A stretch of DNA of 64,000 bases from Strongyloides papillosus (lineage: Eukaryota; Nematoda; Chromadorea; Rhabditida; Strongyloididae): assembly GCA_005656395.1 (NCBI GenBank), contig SRSI01000004.1:434001-498000 (forward strand), given 5' to 3'. How positions within the stretch are numbered: the stretch's first letter is position 1; each line of letters begins with the position of its first letter. Positions 1 to 12,858 of the stretch are shown here, piece by piece. Position numbers and translations under genes: made by a program. A model generated the notes under the pieces. It searched no databases and was not told the DNA's origin. It saw only the letters and a program-made list of their open reading frames with translations.

Positions 1-3000
1 GGTAGTAGCAGAAAGTTCTTGTTTTTCACGATGTTCTTCATCAACATTTCTTTTAGCTTCATCTAATTGTGATAAAATTTGAGCCTTTTTCTTAGAAACT
101 GAAGTAAGTTGTGATTCTAATTCTTCAACTTGAGCTTCTAAATCACTATTTTCTCCGGCAACACGACTCTTGAAAGATAACAATTCTTGAATTGTTTTAT
201 GTTGTTGTTCAGTTCTAGCTTGAAGCTCAGAAACTTGATTTTCAACATTCTTAACAAATCTTTCGTTGTCAAATTTGCCTTTGGTTTCTTCAGCTAAATT
301 CATTGTTGCTTCATCAACTTGTCTTCTAAGAGATTCTTTATCCTTATCAGTCTTAGCTTTACTTTTTTGTAAATGTTCGAGTTTTTCATTTAATTCACTA
401 ATATTTTCGTTGTTTCTTTTTCTTAAAGCAGCTAATTGGGTGTCGTTGTTGATGTTAGCTTCCTCAAGTTCTTGTCTCAGTCTCATTAATTCAAGATCCT
501 TCTTCTTAGAGATTTCTTGTTGAGCTGTGATTTTACCACTTTCCTCATCAAGAGCATCATTAATTTCGTCGAGAAGGAGTTGAACACTTCCTTTAGCTTT
601 ATCAACTTTAGCTCTTGCTTGACGTTCTGTCTCAAGCTCTTCTTCAAGTTCAGCAATTCTATTAGTTTGATCTTTAATGGTTCTTTGTAATTTGTAAACA
701 TTTCTCTGTTTCTCTTCTTGAGCAAGGGCAAAACTATTAAGTTCTTCATCAATCTTTATTAATTTATCCTCAAGTTCAGCTTTACGTTTTCCTAATTCTT
801 CTAAATTTTCTTGAGCAACTCCAAGTTCATTTTCAATTTTCTTCTTGGCTTTTTCAATATCAGAACGGATTCTACGTTCTCTATCAAGATTGTCTTCAAT
901 CTCTTCAATAGCTTTTTCAAGCTTAAGTCTGAGGCGCATTGCTTGTGCATGCTTCTCTTCTTCTGCTTGTAAATTTTCTCCAAGTTTCCTATTTTCCTCT
1001 TCATTTCGTTTTTTCTCTTTGTTTAATGCAGCAATAGCTTCATCTTGACGTGTCATTTCATCTTGGAGATTTCTAATTCTTTCTGCTTTCTCTTCTTTTT
1101 CACTCTCAATTTTTTTCAAATTATCATCTAAAGCCTCAATTTGGTTGGTAAATTGTTCTCTGTCTTTATTTCCTTTGCGAACAGCACGTTCCAATTCTTC
1201 TCTTTTATTTTCCTGATCAGATAATCTATCTTTAGCATCAGTGACACTGCGTTCTAATGAAGCTTTTTGGTTAGCAAGATTAACTAATGTCTCTTGAATT
1301 TTACCGCCTGAATCTCTGAGAAGTTCTAAATCAGCAAGATATTTATCTCTTTCTTCTTGAATTGCTTTTAATTCCTTTTCATGCTGAGAACGAATAGCTT
1401 CTGCTTTCTTAGATTCAACTTCAAGTTTCTCTATTTCAACATTTAATTTAGCCATTTCTTCTTCATATTTTCCAGATTTAAGGTGTGGTTTCAATAATCC
1501 GTAAAGTTTGAACCAATCCCAGGTTCTTAAGATAGACCATTGACGAATGTTTTTTTGTATTATGTAATATCCATTCCATTGAGCACGTCTTTGTTTGCAT
1601 TCAACTTGTTGATTGTTGAATCTAATGACAGATTGGAATTTAGTTATGATATCATTGATTCTATCATCACGAAATTCTTCAATTTGGGCAACAATACCAG
1701 CTTTGAAGAAAACTTTTGTATGACCAACACGATACAATTCCTCGGTAAGTTTCTTTTGTTTAAGAAGTTTTCCAAGGATAGCTGCTGCACATGCCTTTGG
1801 ATCATCAGACGAACGAGCCTCAGAGGCAGCGAGAATAGCATATCTTTCAACGAAATCTGGATGCATCATTCTGTTAGGGAAGCCTTTACGGCAAATACGG
1901 ATACCTTCCAAAACACCATTACATGTAAGTTGATTAAGAACAAGTGAGGCATCAATATATCCAGAAAGTTTCTTTTCATTTGGAATAATACAACGAATGA
2001 AATGTGGGTGAGTACGATGAAGCATGTCCATAAGTTTGTTAAGTGATTCTCTGTACAACATAGAAACAGTCATAAAAGATCCGGATTTACCTTTCTTTTT
2101 ACCACCGCCGCCACCTTCTTTAGCTTTAGCAGCAGCTTCTTCTTGAGTTGTATAGTTAGACCATAATTCAAGAAGTAAGGCATTTTGTTTACTTCCCTTC
2201 ATAACACTAACAACAGTGTCATTAAGTGGGTCCTTATTCTTTTCAAGCCAGTTAGTTACATTATAACGTACAGTACCAGCGTAGTGACGCATAGCAAAGT
2301 GAGCTTCTGCTTGTTTTCCCTTTGGTGGCTTTGGTTTCTCAAAATTTGGATGTTTTCCAAGATGTTGTTCTGTTAGTTTTTGAGCTAATGTCATATCAGT
2401 AGCTTTTGGTACAATACATTCTTCATCAAGCATTGAAATAATACCAAGTGGTTTTTCGATAAGTTCGATACATGCAGCAAGATCAAGACCGAAGTCAATG
2501 AATGTCCATTCAATTCCTTCACGTGCATATTCTTCTTGTTCCAAAACAAACATGTGATGATTGAAAAATTGTTGGAGTTTTTCATTTACAAAGTTAATCC
2601 ACAATTGTTCGAAAGAATTGAAATCGAAGATTTCGAAACCGGCGATATCAAGTACACCAATAAAGAAATCACGTGAAAGGCCTTTTTGATCAAGTGTAAG
2701 ATTACATTTTTTGACAAGCCAATCGAAGACACGAGCATATAAAGCTTTAGCCATAGCTCCAATAGCCCAGTTAACTTGTTCAACATTTTGTCCTTTGGAT
2801 ACCCATTCAGTACCTACTTTTACTCTAGGTCTCATAAGGGCATTCAAAAATTGATCTTTATCAATACCATACATTTTAGATGCCTTAGTAGCTTCCTCTT
2901 CACCATCAGCTTCAGCTTGTTCTTCACGTGGACGTTGTTTGAATTTCATATTACCCATGTGCATAATAGCAGCCATAAGTTTATAACAATCCATTTTTTC

Positions 3001-4104
3001 TTCACCTGAGAAATTAAGAATATCAAAAGCTTCATCGGTTAATTGGAATTCCTCAGTATCATTAATTCCATCAATAGTTAATTCTGCTTGAGCAACAAAC
3101 CAATAGTCTTTTAACGGTAAATCAAGAAGGAGATCTGTTTTAAGACTTGGTTTATAATCAGAGAAGATTTGATAGAAAATGTGGTAACATCTTTCACCTG
3201 GTGCTTGGCGAATAACACGAGATTTTTCAAGAAGATAATGTTCAATATCACAGGAAGCTAACTTTCCTTGACGATTAAAGTGAATACGAATGAATTTACC
3301 AAAACGAGATGAATTGTTGTTACGAACAGTCTTAGCATTACCAAAAGCCTCAAGAACTGGATTAGTTTGAACAATTTGATCTTCAAGAGTAACCTTTTTT
3401 TCACCATCTTTTGGTGCATTCTGTTGAGAGGCACCAACACTAGCAAAATAGGCAATAACTTTTTTAGTATTTTCAGTTTTACCTGCCCCAGATTCTCCTG
3501 TAATCAGCATAGATTGATTTTCTTTATTTTGAAGCATGTTACGGTAAGCTTCGTCAGATACAGCGAACAAGTGAGGTGGCATTTCATTACGGCGTTTTCC
3601 CATAAACATTCGAGCAACACTGTCAGTATAAATTGGAAGTCTTTTGTAAGGATTAATTACGACACAGAAAAGACCGGAGTATGTGTAGATAAGCATAGAT
3701 GAATAACGCGAACGAAGATTGTAAAGAACAGAAGCATCGTTAAGATGAGATAAATTAGACATATCTTCTGTTTTTTCAAATTTAGGTGGATTCATCTCTT
3801 GTAAAAGATCTTTCTTAAATTTCTTTTCACCTCCACTAACTTTAACAGTGGCGATGTCACCTTTGGTAGAAACTAATTCACCAAAAACATATCCTTCTTC
3901 AGGGTCTGGTACCCACCAATTTTTTTTAGAATCGAAAGGTTTTGCATGTTCCTAAAGATAATATAAAAGTAAAATATGATAAAAAAATATTTTAAATATA
4001 ATTAAATAATAAATAGAAGATAAATAAAAACATACTTTTGCCATTATTTCGCGAGAAAGGCGAAGGTATTGCCAACCTGGATCTTTTTCATTTGGATTTT
4101 CCAT
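1..4104 (-). CDS. Muscle myosin II heavy chain, partial (C-terminal rod lies beyond the left edge)
   Basis: Exon 1 is 4036-4104, the intron 3952-4035 (GTATGT..TTTAG), and exon 2 is 1-3951, open to the window edge, giving 1,340 residues of an expected 1,900-2,000. The first 23 residues, starting [19 protein letters not shown], match the start of nematode sarcomeric myosins. The P-loop GESGAGKT is at residues 175-182. The switch/relay region reads [20 protein letters not shown], and the converter approach reads [18 protein letters not shown]. Loop 2 (about 2,070-2,150) is Gly/Lys-rich with a run of five glycines. The lever arm ([11 protein letters not shown]) leads into a heptad coiled coil from about residue 844 to the edge. 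The protein is the thick-filament motor ATPase. A trans-splice-like acceptor (TTTATCAG) lies about 36 bases before the ATG. Which paralogue (unc-54, myo-1, myo-2 or myo-3 class) is not decided. Confidence 0.96.
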
Positions 4105-6530
4105 TTTGACAAGATATTTTGCAAATGTCAAAAAAGTTGCTGATAAACGAAAAGTTAGTAGATAACGTTTGAATAAAATTGGTTATTAAAATTTGGAGCC
4201 TAATAACCACTTTCGAATAATCTTATAATAATATGAATACCGTTAGGAATTCACAAAGATTGGAAAAGTAAAACTAAAAACGAATAATAAATAAACAAAA
4301 ATTGTAGGAGATAGTTAAAAAATTTTTATTCTTATCTCTTCAACAATACTTTATTAACTTAAGTCAATTTATTATATATATCTTTAAGAAGGAGCAAAAA
4401 TAATGTGAAGAAGAGGAATGAAACTTTTTAATGAATATGAAAAGGTAGAGATAACTGTTAAAATACCTTAAGACAGTGAGATATTGCGAAAGGTTGTTCT
4501 GAAGAAGAAGTAGTTATTTATGAAGTGAGTTTATAGAAGACTATAAAGTAAGGTGTCCTACCCCTCTTTAAAAATTTCAATCCTGTTCTGCGAATTTTGA
4601 TATATCTATCCAAACAATTTAGACACTTTTTCATAATCTGCAAGCCGTTCATATATACTTAATATACAATATATATTTTACTATATCTCTTACCTTCAGA
4701 GACTTTTGTTGATCTTCATATCTGTTATTGTAAGAAGAGATATGTAATTTTGTGCGCTACTTATTACTTCTAAACTTTACCTTCTTATCAATCTTTATTT
4801 CTTTTAAAAGTATGTGTATATACGCTCCAATATTGTAGCAGACTATCTCTGATAATACAAATCTTCATAAAACTTAAGATTTATTTTTTTTGTCTTTGAG
4901 CAAAGACCAGCATACATTACTTAAATATGAGGTTGATTGTGATATAATTTTAACCAAAGACGTGTGGGATAAGCACAATTACCATTTCCTGAGTACTATT
5001 GGTAGCTAAATTTTTCTTCAAACATATATAATGAATATTTAAGCAATATAAAAAAAATTTTCAATCTCAAGTACACAATCATCAACATTTTTAGAAGTTA
5101 TTTATACACATTTTAAATTATAAAATAAAGTAAGGTTAATTGTTGTAAAAGATTTCCATCCGCTCTTTTCTTTATCTTCATTTATATAACAATTCAATTT
5201 CATTTAACTTCAACAACAACAATGCAAAATTTTTACATTAATTAAAACAAGACATTTTTTTTTATTTTTTCACATAAATTACAATGAAATATATAATAAT
5301 ATGTAAATGAAAACTTAAAAAATCACATTTGAAACTGTACCATTCCATCATTGACATAATTTTTTATTATTTTTTTAATAGCCATTAGTGACAATATGTA
5401 ATTTTATACCAATAAAACAACTTTACAAAGAGTGATTTTGTTATGATAAATAAAATTAAATCACGCTTAATTATACATCATTCAATATTTATGGAATATA
5501 TTTTTATAATATGCATTAGTCATTAACTGGAAGATACTCGAAAGAACTCAAAAATATTTAACCTGACATTGACATATAACTTAAATGGTACTACATTATT
5601 ATAGTACACAATACCTTAAAGAGGATTTATCACAATAAAACATTGTAAATGAAGGATCATTTAATTAATTTCATATATATTATTATTCATAACATATTTT
5701 TATAAATGTTCATATTTCATTAATTTAGAATATAAATTATTATGATTTTCCGAACTATAATAAAATGATTAATGTATAAAAAACTTTTATTTTTTATTAA
5801 CCAAAATTATTTTAATTAATTACCCTTTTCATTTTAATTGCCTTAGGTTGTATTTTTCTCTTTGAGAAATATATGATATAAAAAGTTATTTTTTAATAAA
5901 CAAATTTTAGTCTCTCATAAATTAAAAGAGAGTGTAAGTAGATATTTAGAAAAAAAATGCATTTAAGTGTATTGTCTCGAAAATGTATCATTGAAATTAG
6001 GTTACATCAGTTAATCAAAATCAGCTGCTGGACACTCCTACTATCCATCCCCTTTTTGGGTATTATTTTTGGAATAAGAAAATTAGTGAATTTGTCGAGT
6101 TATGTAAAATATTCGAAATTAATGGATACATTGATGTAAAAAAGTATATTAGGATGTAGATATATGCATATAAAATTATGTACATTTACATGATATACTC
6201 TTTTTAGAATTCATATTATTTATTTGAAACGAATAACCTTTAATAAAATGCCTTAGGGGTCAGGATGTTAAAATTTTTTTACATAGGCGTCATTAAAAAT
6301 ACCCCAAATTAGGATAAGAAATAAACATTAAAGTTTTCTTAACAATATTAAAGTGTCTTTTCATCCCCATTAATCAGAGCGATATTTTTGAAACTTTCAA
6401 TTTTATTATTTCCATATTTTTCGTCTACGAAATTTTGTATATATAACAATTCTGTTATATTAGTTTTATTTTTAAATATAATCATTATTAGTTCTTATTA
6501 TATCATTACATATTTCAAAGTGCCATCAAG
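4105..6530. other. Intergenic region between divergent genes
   Basis: About 2.4 kb of AT-rich DNA between the divergently transcribed myosin (-) and hedgehog-related (+) genes. It must hold both promoters. A 60-codon open frame at 5957-6139 has no family resemblance or splice partner and is not accepted. I see no RNA gene or repeat. A weak acceptor (TTTCAAAG) lies 11 bases before the start codon at 6531. Confidence 0.6.
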
Positions 6531-9500
6531 ATGCGTTGGCGTACATTGTCATCGAACTCAGTGATTCTTGTAATATCTATAATAACATATATTATCACTC
6601 AAATAAAAGGATTATCTTACCGTTGTGAAAATGATCAAATTCTTATTGTTCAATCTTTTGGCAACGACACTATACGTATGCATTGTCAAAAACTTCAATT
6701 ATGTGGATATTCTAACTTGGTAAATATTTATCTTCTCACTTTCATTTATTCTTTTTTTTCTTCTTAATATTATTCTTTATACTTTTAGAAATGTACCTAC
6801 GATAAAGAACAACCAGCTTGTGGAGGTAAAACAAATTTTGTTGCTCATGTTAATCAATTAACACCTACTGGAAAGTATGTAATATGTTAAACAATAAAAA
6901 AAATTTAATTATTAAATCATCAAATTAATTTTAGAGTTGTACATACATGCTGTGATATGACCTTCAAAGATAATGAAAATAAACCCATGATAGAACATGA
7001 TGGAAACGATTGTTTTGTTTATGAGTTACCCGATGGTACTACAGATACAACTCCTGGTTCTGACGCTTCTGATATTATAAAAAAGAATATTGAAGTTGTT
7101 AGAAATGGATTTACGGTACTTAAAGATGCTAGTCAAATACCAGAAGATTTTGGTGGATACACTGGATATAGATTAAGATTATTTATGCTTCGTAATAAAT
7201 CTCCACCACTTCTTATTGTTAAAGCAATTGAAAGGACTAGGTATGTTTTATCTATTGATAAAATATATATAAACTTTAATAATTATTTTAAGTGGAGGTT
7301 ATCGAGTAACAATTTGTCGTCCAAGATGTGGAAAATTTAATAGAGAAGGACTTATATCACATGGTGATTCAATATCAACATTTGATAAAGATATTTTAGT
7401 TCCAAAAAATAAATTAACAAAATCTAATGAAGAAAAAATTAAATTGTATAAGGAAAGTGAGGAAAATCAAACTACAATAAATAGTAGTAAAGGAGACTTA
7501 TCTTTAGAAGAAAATGAAAATAAAAGTTCATCGAAATCTAGCTCTGAAACTCATACATCATCATCTAAGGTATCTTCTGAATTAGAAAAAGAATATGTTG
7601 GTAATAATGGTTTTTATTCAAAAGAGTCTTCATCAAGTGGACCAAAATCAGGTCATGTTGAATCATTTGGTAAAAATGGTGAATGGACAGCAGCAAGTTG
7701 GACATCATGGTCATCAAACACATGGACAACTTGGAGTACTCAAACATGGAATTCATGGAATGAGCATGAAAAAAATAAAGATAAAACCGTTAACACTAGA
7801 ATTAGAGGCCAAACAAGAGGAGATAGAGTTGTATCATCCGATTTAAATAAAAAAATTATTGATGAAGTGACAAAGGATCTTAAATATAAAGGTACCGGTA
7901 AGTTAAAAATACCTTTCGGTGATTTATTCTTTTTACATTACATTAGACATCAATGATTATGATAACCTAAATTCTCATGAGACACATGAAATGGAAAGTC
8001 GAGAGAAAGGATTTATTGACAATAGAAAAGTTGTTATTATAAATCACAATAGTACTACATTCAACAATTATATTCATCATGGAGAGAAAGATACCTCAGA
8101 AGGCAGAAAAAATTATCCTTTACAAATTAATAATAATAATAGTTTTGGAAATGTTAGTTCATCAAGTAACAACTCCGCAAAAAATAAAATGCCAAATGGT
8201 GTTTCCCAAGTAAACCACAATGGTGGATCTAAAAAATCAGATGAAGATGGGGAAAAAAATACTAATGATGGTGACAGTGCTGACAATAATGGTGATTCAT
8301 TCCATCCTCTTTATGGAAAGAAAGACAAAATTCCTTTTGAAAAAAATAACAAAAATGCGGAGGACGATAGTGATGAGAATGATAAATCAAAGAACGACAA
8401 AAATGATTTTGATAACAATGATGGAGATTTAGCAGACAAAATTAGGGTAGGTTGATTATTTTCATATTTAATTATAATGACTTATTTATTCCATTCCAGT
8501 CATTCACAAAGAAACCCTATAAAAATAGGTCAGGTAAAAAAGTGAGTTGTTTTAATTACCATTATATAATATATAACTAAAAATATTCTATCTTTTTTAG
8601 GATGATCAAAATAATAGTAAAGAGTTAAGTGCAGAAAAAAATAATGAGGATGATGGTGATGATATAAGTGGCAAAGGAAAAAAAAGTGGTAGTAATAAGA
8701 AGGGAAATAAAAATGATAAAAAGAATAAAGATAATATTAATGAGGAGAAAAATGATAAAAGTGATGAAAAGTTGACCGATGATGGTGACGACAACAATAA
8801 ACCTATTGATCAAAATAATAGAAAAGATGATAAAAATAACGCTTCTAAGAAAATGAAAAATGATAAGAACAAAAATAATAAGGACAACAAAAATACTACT
8901 AGTCCAAGACATCCAGAAAATGAGGGTGATGAGGCAGGTGTTGATGGTGATAATGATAGTGGTAAAAAGAAATCTACTAAAAATCCAGAAAGTGAAAATT
9001 TGGAAATAACAGAAATAGTTAATGAAAATAGTAATGAGAAAACTGGAATTGAAGATAAAAATTCTGGGGATAATAAGTTGCCTGGAAGGAATGACAAAAA
9101 CAAATTGAATAATAAGCCAAATAAGAATACATTAACTGACAAGTTAAAAACAGATAATGACGAAGGAGATAATAAGGAAAATAGTCTAAAGAGTAATAAA
9201 GAAAATTTAAGTAAAGAAAAGGGTGGTATAAATAATAATAAAAAACCTCTAACAAGTTCCAATGATAAGACAAAAAATAATAATGGCGATCAAACATTAA
9301 ATTCTTCTAACATTACACCTGGTGGAATTATTACAAATACTCCAAATAACAAAAATGATAATGGAATTGAATCTAGCATACCAGAAGGTGATGGAGATAA
9401 TGATAATAAAAATAAGACTGATATTAATGAAGAAAGTAAAGAGATTGGAGAAGAATCTGAAGAGGATGATGGAGATAACCTTCCAAGCACAACAACTGTT

Positions 9501-10751
9501 ATTGATACTGATAATGGTAATGAAAATATAAACAATGAAAAAGACATTTTTGGGGATAAAAATGACAAAGATAAGAATAATAAACAACCAACAGATGCTT
9601 TAAGTGGTTCTGGTAGTTTGATCAATAAAGAAGATAATTTTGGTACACATATCACAACTATTAATGAAAAAACCAATAGTAGTAGAGAAGAGATTGGCGA
9701 GTCAACCGCTATACCATCAGATTTAACTGAAAACGGAAATACACCATTTAATTTAGGAGGTTCAGGTGAAGAAGGGAATAAATTAAGAGGTAGTCCAAAT
9801 GATAATACAAGTGTATCCGGTGAAAATGGTTCTTCAGAAAATCCAGATACCAGTAGTGGTGGAAGAAATAATGAAGGTAATAACAGTGAAGGTAATAATA
9901 ATGGTAGTGGAGATAACAGTAATGGTGGTACAAGCGGTGAAGAAGATGGTACAGAAAATAATGGATCACTTAAATCAAGATCTAAACCATTAAGACAAAG
10001 CCCTAAAGTAGCTGGTTCTCCTACACATAGAGCATCTGGTGGATCATCAGCTAAGGCAGCCGACGGTAATTCTGAACCACCAAGTGCATTTAATGCTGTG
10101 GCTAGACGTAATTGTTTTGCTGGAGATACTATAATTGAAACACCAGGAGGTTCTAAACGTATGGATGAACTTCAAGTTGGTGACTTAGTTTTAGTACCAT
10201 CACCAGAGGGTATTCAGAAGTTTGAGAAAGTTGAGATGTTCTATCATAGAAAACCAGACTATGAACAAAAATTCTTACTTATTCAAACAGAATCAGGAAA
10301 GAAGCTTTCTTTAACAGAACTTCATTTAATACCATTTGGAAAGTGTAGTGATGCAAATAATGCTATACGAAATAATGATAATTTGCAACAATGGATGCTT
10401 GGTTCTAGGTATGCTTATAAAGTTAAAGAAGGTGAATGTGTAATATCATATGATGATAATAATCATTTAATTGCTGATAAAATTATTAAAGTTGGAAGAA
10501 AAATTTCTAAAGGAATATACTCTCCAATAACAACTGAAGGAGGTATTGTAACAGATGGAATATTTACATCGTGTTTTTCACAAATAGAAAGTCAAGCAAC
10601 ACAAAAATTGGCTTATGATATAATTACAATGTTCTACAGAGCATTTGGGTACCTTTCAGATAATACGCAACAAATAATTCAAGAAATTCCATCATCAGTA
10701 GATATGCTCCACCAACTTAGTTGGTATATTATTCCATTTGCAAAATATTAA
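6531..10751 (+). CDS. qua-1: Nematode hedgehog-related protein with C-terminal Hog/Hint domain (quahog-like)
   Basis: Seven exons: 6531-6719, 6789-6874, 6935-7240, 7293-7897, 7947-8446, 8500-8541 and 8601-10751. All junctions are GT..AG and keep frame, giving 1,292 residues. A signal peptide (about 1-28) precedes a Cys-rich N-terminal domain (about 29-215; motifs RMHCQKLQLCGY, VVHTCCDM, GGYRVTICRPRCG). Residues 325-349 carry W-x-x-W repeats. Some 700 residues of Asn/Asp/Lys/Ser/Gly-rich linker follow. The Hint domain begins at Cys1081 (RRNCFAGDTIIETPGG) and contains the block-B motif LTELHLIP. In this family the Hint domain cleaves autocatalytically before that Cys and releases a secreted N-terminal part, likely acting in cuticle or apical matrix. 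The single unusual N-domain and long linker favour quahog over warthog or groundhog; this subclass call is from memory and less certain than the Hog domain. Confidence 0.85.
7684..7758 (+). repeat. Tandem 8-residue W-x-x-W repeat inside the hedgehog-related protein
   Basis: Residues 325-349 contain Trp at 325, 330, 333, 338, 341, 346 and 349. The three W-x-x-W pairs start exactly 8 residues apart (WTSWSSNT, WTTWSTQT, WNSWN). W-x-x-W is the known acceptor motif for Trp C-mannosylation by DPY-19-type enzymes on secreted proteins. Modification of this protein is inference. Confidence 0.8.
8601..10060 (+). repeat. Low-complexity Asn/Asp/Lys/Gly/Ser-coding linker
   Basis: The purine-rich AAT/GAT/AAA/GGT codon mix encodes an unstructured hydrophilic linker between the N-terminal domain and the Hint domain. 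No Cys or aromatic-rich segment interrupts it. The frame is open throughout, so it is a translated spacer and not a pseudogene tract. Confidence 0.85.
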
Positions 10752-11630
10752 TAATATAGACACATATTTATTTTATCAAGGGTTTATAATTTAATTATTT
10801 GCATTATATTTATGTTTTAATAGTTAATATAAAATAATAATTTATGATATATTATTTCATTTTTTCTTTTATCAATTATAAATATTCTTTTTATAGGAAA
10901 ATATCTTATGTAAACGCGTCGTATATCTAGGATATATTTCGATTTTAATAATTGTTCTTATGACATGCTATATTATTCGTTCAATCTAATATGTTTTTAC
11001 TTTGACTGATTGTTTTCTTGTAGAGGTAGAACTTCGCTTTCACTATTTATCATCTCCCACTCATAATAATATATATACACATATTCTGGATGATAAGTTA
11101 ATGTTATAGATTTTTAAGAAATCTAAGAGTGAATAAATTGTAAAGTTCTTCAATAGCTTAAAATTATTTTTATTGAACCATCATTTATTCTTTAACTATT
11201 AATGAAAATAATTTTTATCAATATTTATTTAATATTTTACATCTGTATCTAGTGGAATGATAAATGCCAAACATTTAAACGGCAAATATATTTATATATC
11301 ACTCTTCTAATCCTACTAAAATTTCCAAATAACTTTTTATAATGTCTTAATTGATTCTTTTATTTTAGTTATTATATGTTTTGAATAATTTTATACTTTT
11401 ACCAAGTTCATTATATATTACCACTTATTATTCTGTTAATTACTCATATATTATCTTTACTCAGAAATGAAATTTAAAACTTTTAAATATGTATAAAATC
11501 AATCATATAAAGTTAATCTAGTTATTATTTTTCAGCACACCTTAATTAATTTGTCCTTACATTATACTTTATCTTAGTTTTTACAATTTATTAAAAAAAT
11601 TTTTTAATTTAATTTTTTTTTTCTTAAGAT
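10752..11630 (+). other. Intergenic region
   Basis: About 880 bp of AT-rich sequence holding the 3' UTR of the hedgehog-related gene and the promoter of the next gene. An acceptor-like TTCTTAAG lies just before the ATG at 11631. Nothing else recognised. Confidence 0.5.
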
Positions 11631-12858
11631 ATGGCTGTCGACGGATTTTGGTTGTTTGACGGATTAGCCGAAGAACCATATGGGTTATTGCCTTTACATA
11701 ATTTAAATACAAAAAATGGACCAACATCAACAAAACAATATGATAGAATAGGTTCTTATCAATGGTATTTGGAAGATGAAACACCAACAATACTAGTAAG
11801 TATTAGACGAAAATTAAACTTAAAGTATAATAAAATTTTTATTATTATAGGTTCCTGGTATGCCACCACAATCAAATTTTTGGCCTGGTGGAAAACTTGC
11901 TCAGGATGCTGGAGTTGTTATTTATGATGTAAATCATCTCAAATGTCCAACTGGTTCAATGGATCCCGCTATTCTTGCTGCAAAACATATTGGTGATAGA
12001 AAGAAAAAACCAATTAATTTTAATGATTATGACTTTATTACTGATGCTGTTAACCTCCAAAAGTTATTTGCTTTTGCTCAAGAGGCTGGTGATGGATTAT
12101 TTAGAATTGATTGTGAGAGAGTTGGTAAAACTGTTATCCTATCAAGAGTTGAGGCATCTGATTTAATGGAGATTGGACATGTAACTTTCGATCAACATTT
12201 AAAAGGTAAGATGAATAAACCAAGATCAAAATTTGCATCAGGACCATTCTACCAACTTGTTCACTATCAATTTGGTGAGTTCAAAATTCTTGTAAGATTT
12301 GAAGTTGACTCTGGTGATTATATTGCTGGAAGGGAATTAGAAAATAAATTTGAAAATGATGATGTTTTACCACCAAAAAAGAGATTTGATGATAATAGTG
12401 GTATTGAGTATGTTGATTATGGCGTTACATCAAAATTACTCCCTCTTCAATTATTAACAACATATCCAGAAGGAGCCGGATTTCCATTCTTCACCTGGGC
12501 CCAATTATTTTTTACTGGTGTTGATCAAACATTCGTTGGATGGTTTAAGGGAAATGGTGATTTTAAAAAACCAGCTGTTTATAGTCTTCCTGATATCTCA
12601 AAATTAATGAAACCTTTACCATATGTTGTTCTTTCTAAAGTCCATGATTGTTTGAAAAAAATTCATATGTTTTTGACAAAGAATGATTCAGATTTCAGAT
12701 GTGGATTAATTTGGAAAGGTAAACCACATTTGGAGATATTCGAAAAACACCCAGAGGCAAATGGTGCCATTAGTGAGGGAGTAAGAAAATTATTGGAGAC
12801 TCAATGCAAAGATGTATATGAAGAGGATGGCGAAGAAAAAGATGGAATGGAAAAATAA
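11631..12858 (+). CDS. Conserved protein of unknown function resembling fungal GGPP-synthetase-like proteins
   Basis: Exons 11631-11795 and 11851-12858 (intron 55 bp, GTAAGT..TATAG) give 390 residues, with no signal peptide or membrane segment. Recognisable blocks are SYQWYLEDETPTIL joined to VPGMPPQSNFWPGG, then GLFRIDCERVGKTVILSRVE, EIGHVTFDQH and FKILVRFEVDSGDYI. From memory these blocks recur in a family of cytosolic fungal proteins labelled geranylgeranyl pyrophosphate synthetase, but the DDxxD prenyl-transferase motifs are absent, so that name gives no function. The C-terminus is acidic (EEDGEEKDG). The gene model is firm; the biochemical role is unknown. Confidence 0.8.

Noticed and set aside
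266..1048. Open frames on the plus strand and alternate minus frames inside the myosin
   Set aside because: They are shadows of the coiled-coil rod, whose frame runs unbroken from 3951 to the window edge.
5957..6139. 60-codon open frame with a hydrophobic stretch
   Set aside because: No signal or family motif, no splice partner and composition like its intergenic surroundings.
8606..9676. Several long minus-strand frames rich in Leu, Phe and Ser
   Set aside because: Antisense of the low-complexity linker of the hedgehog-related protein; the stop-free frames come from codon bias.
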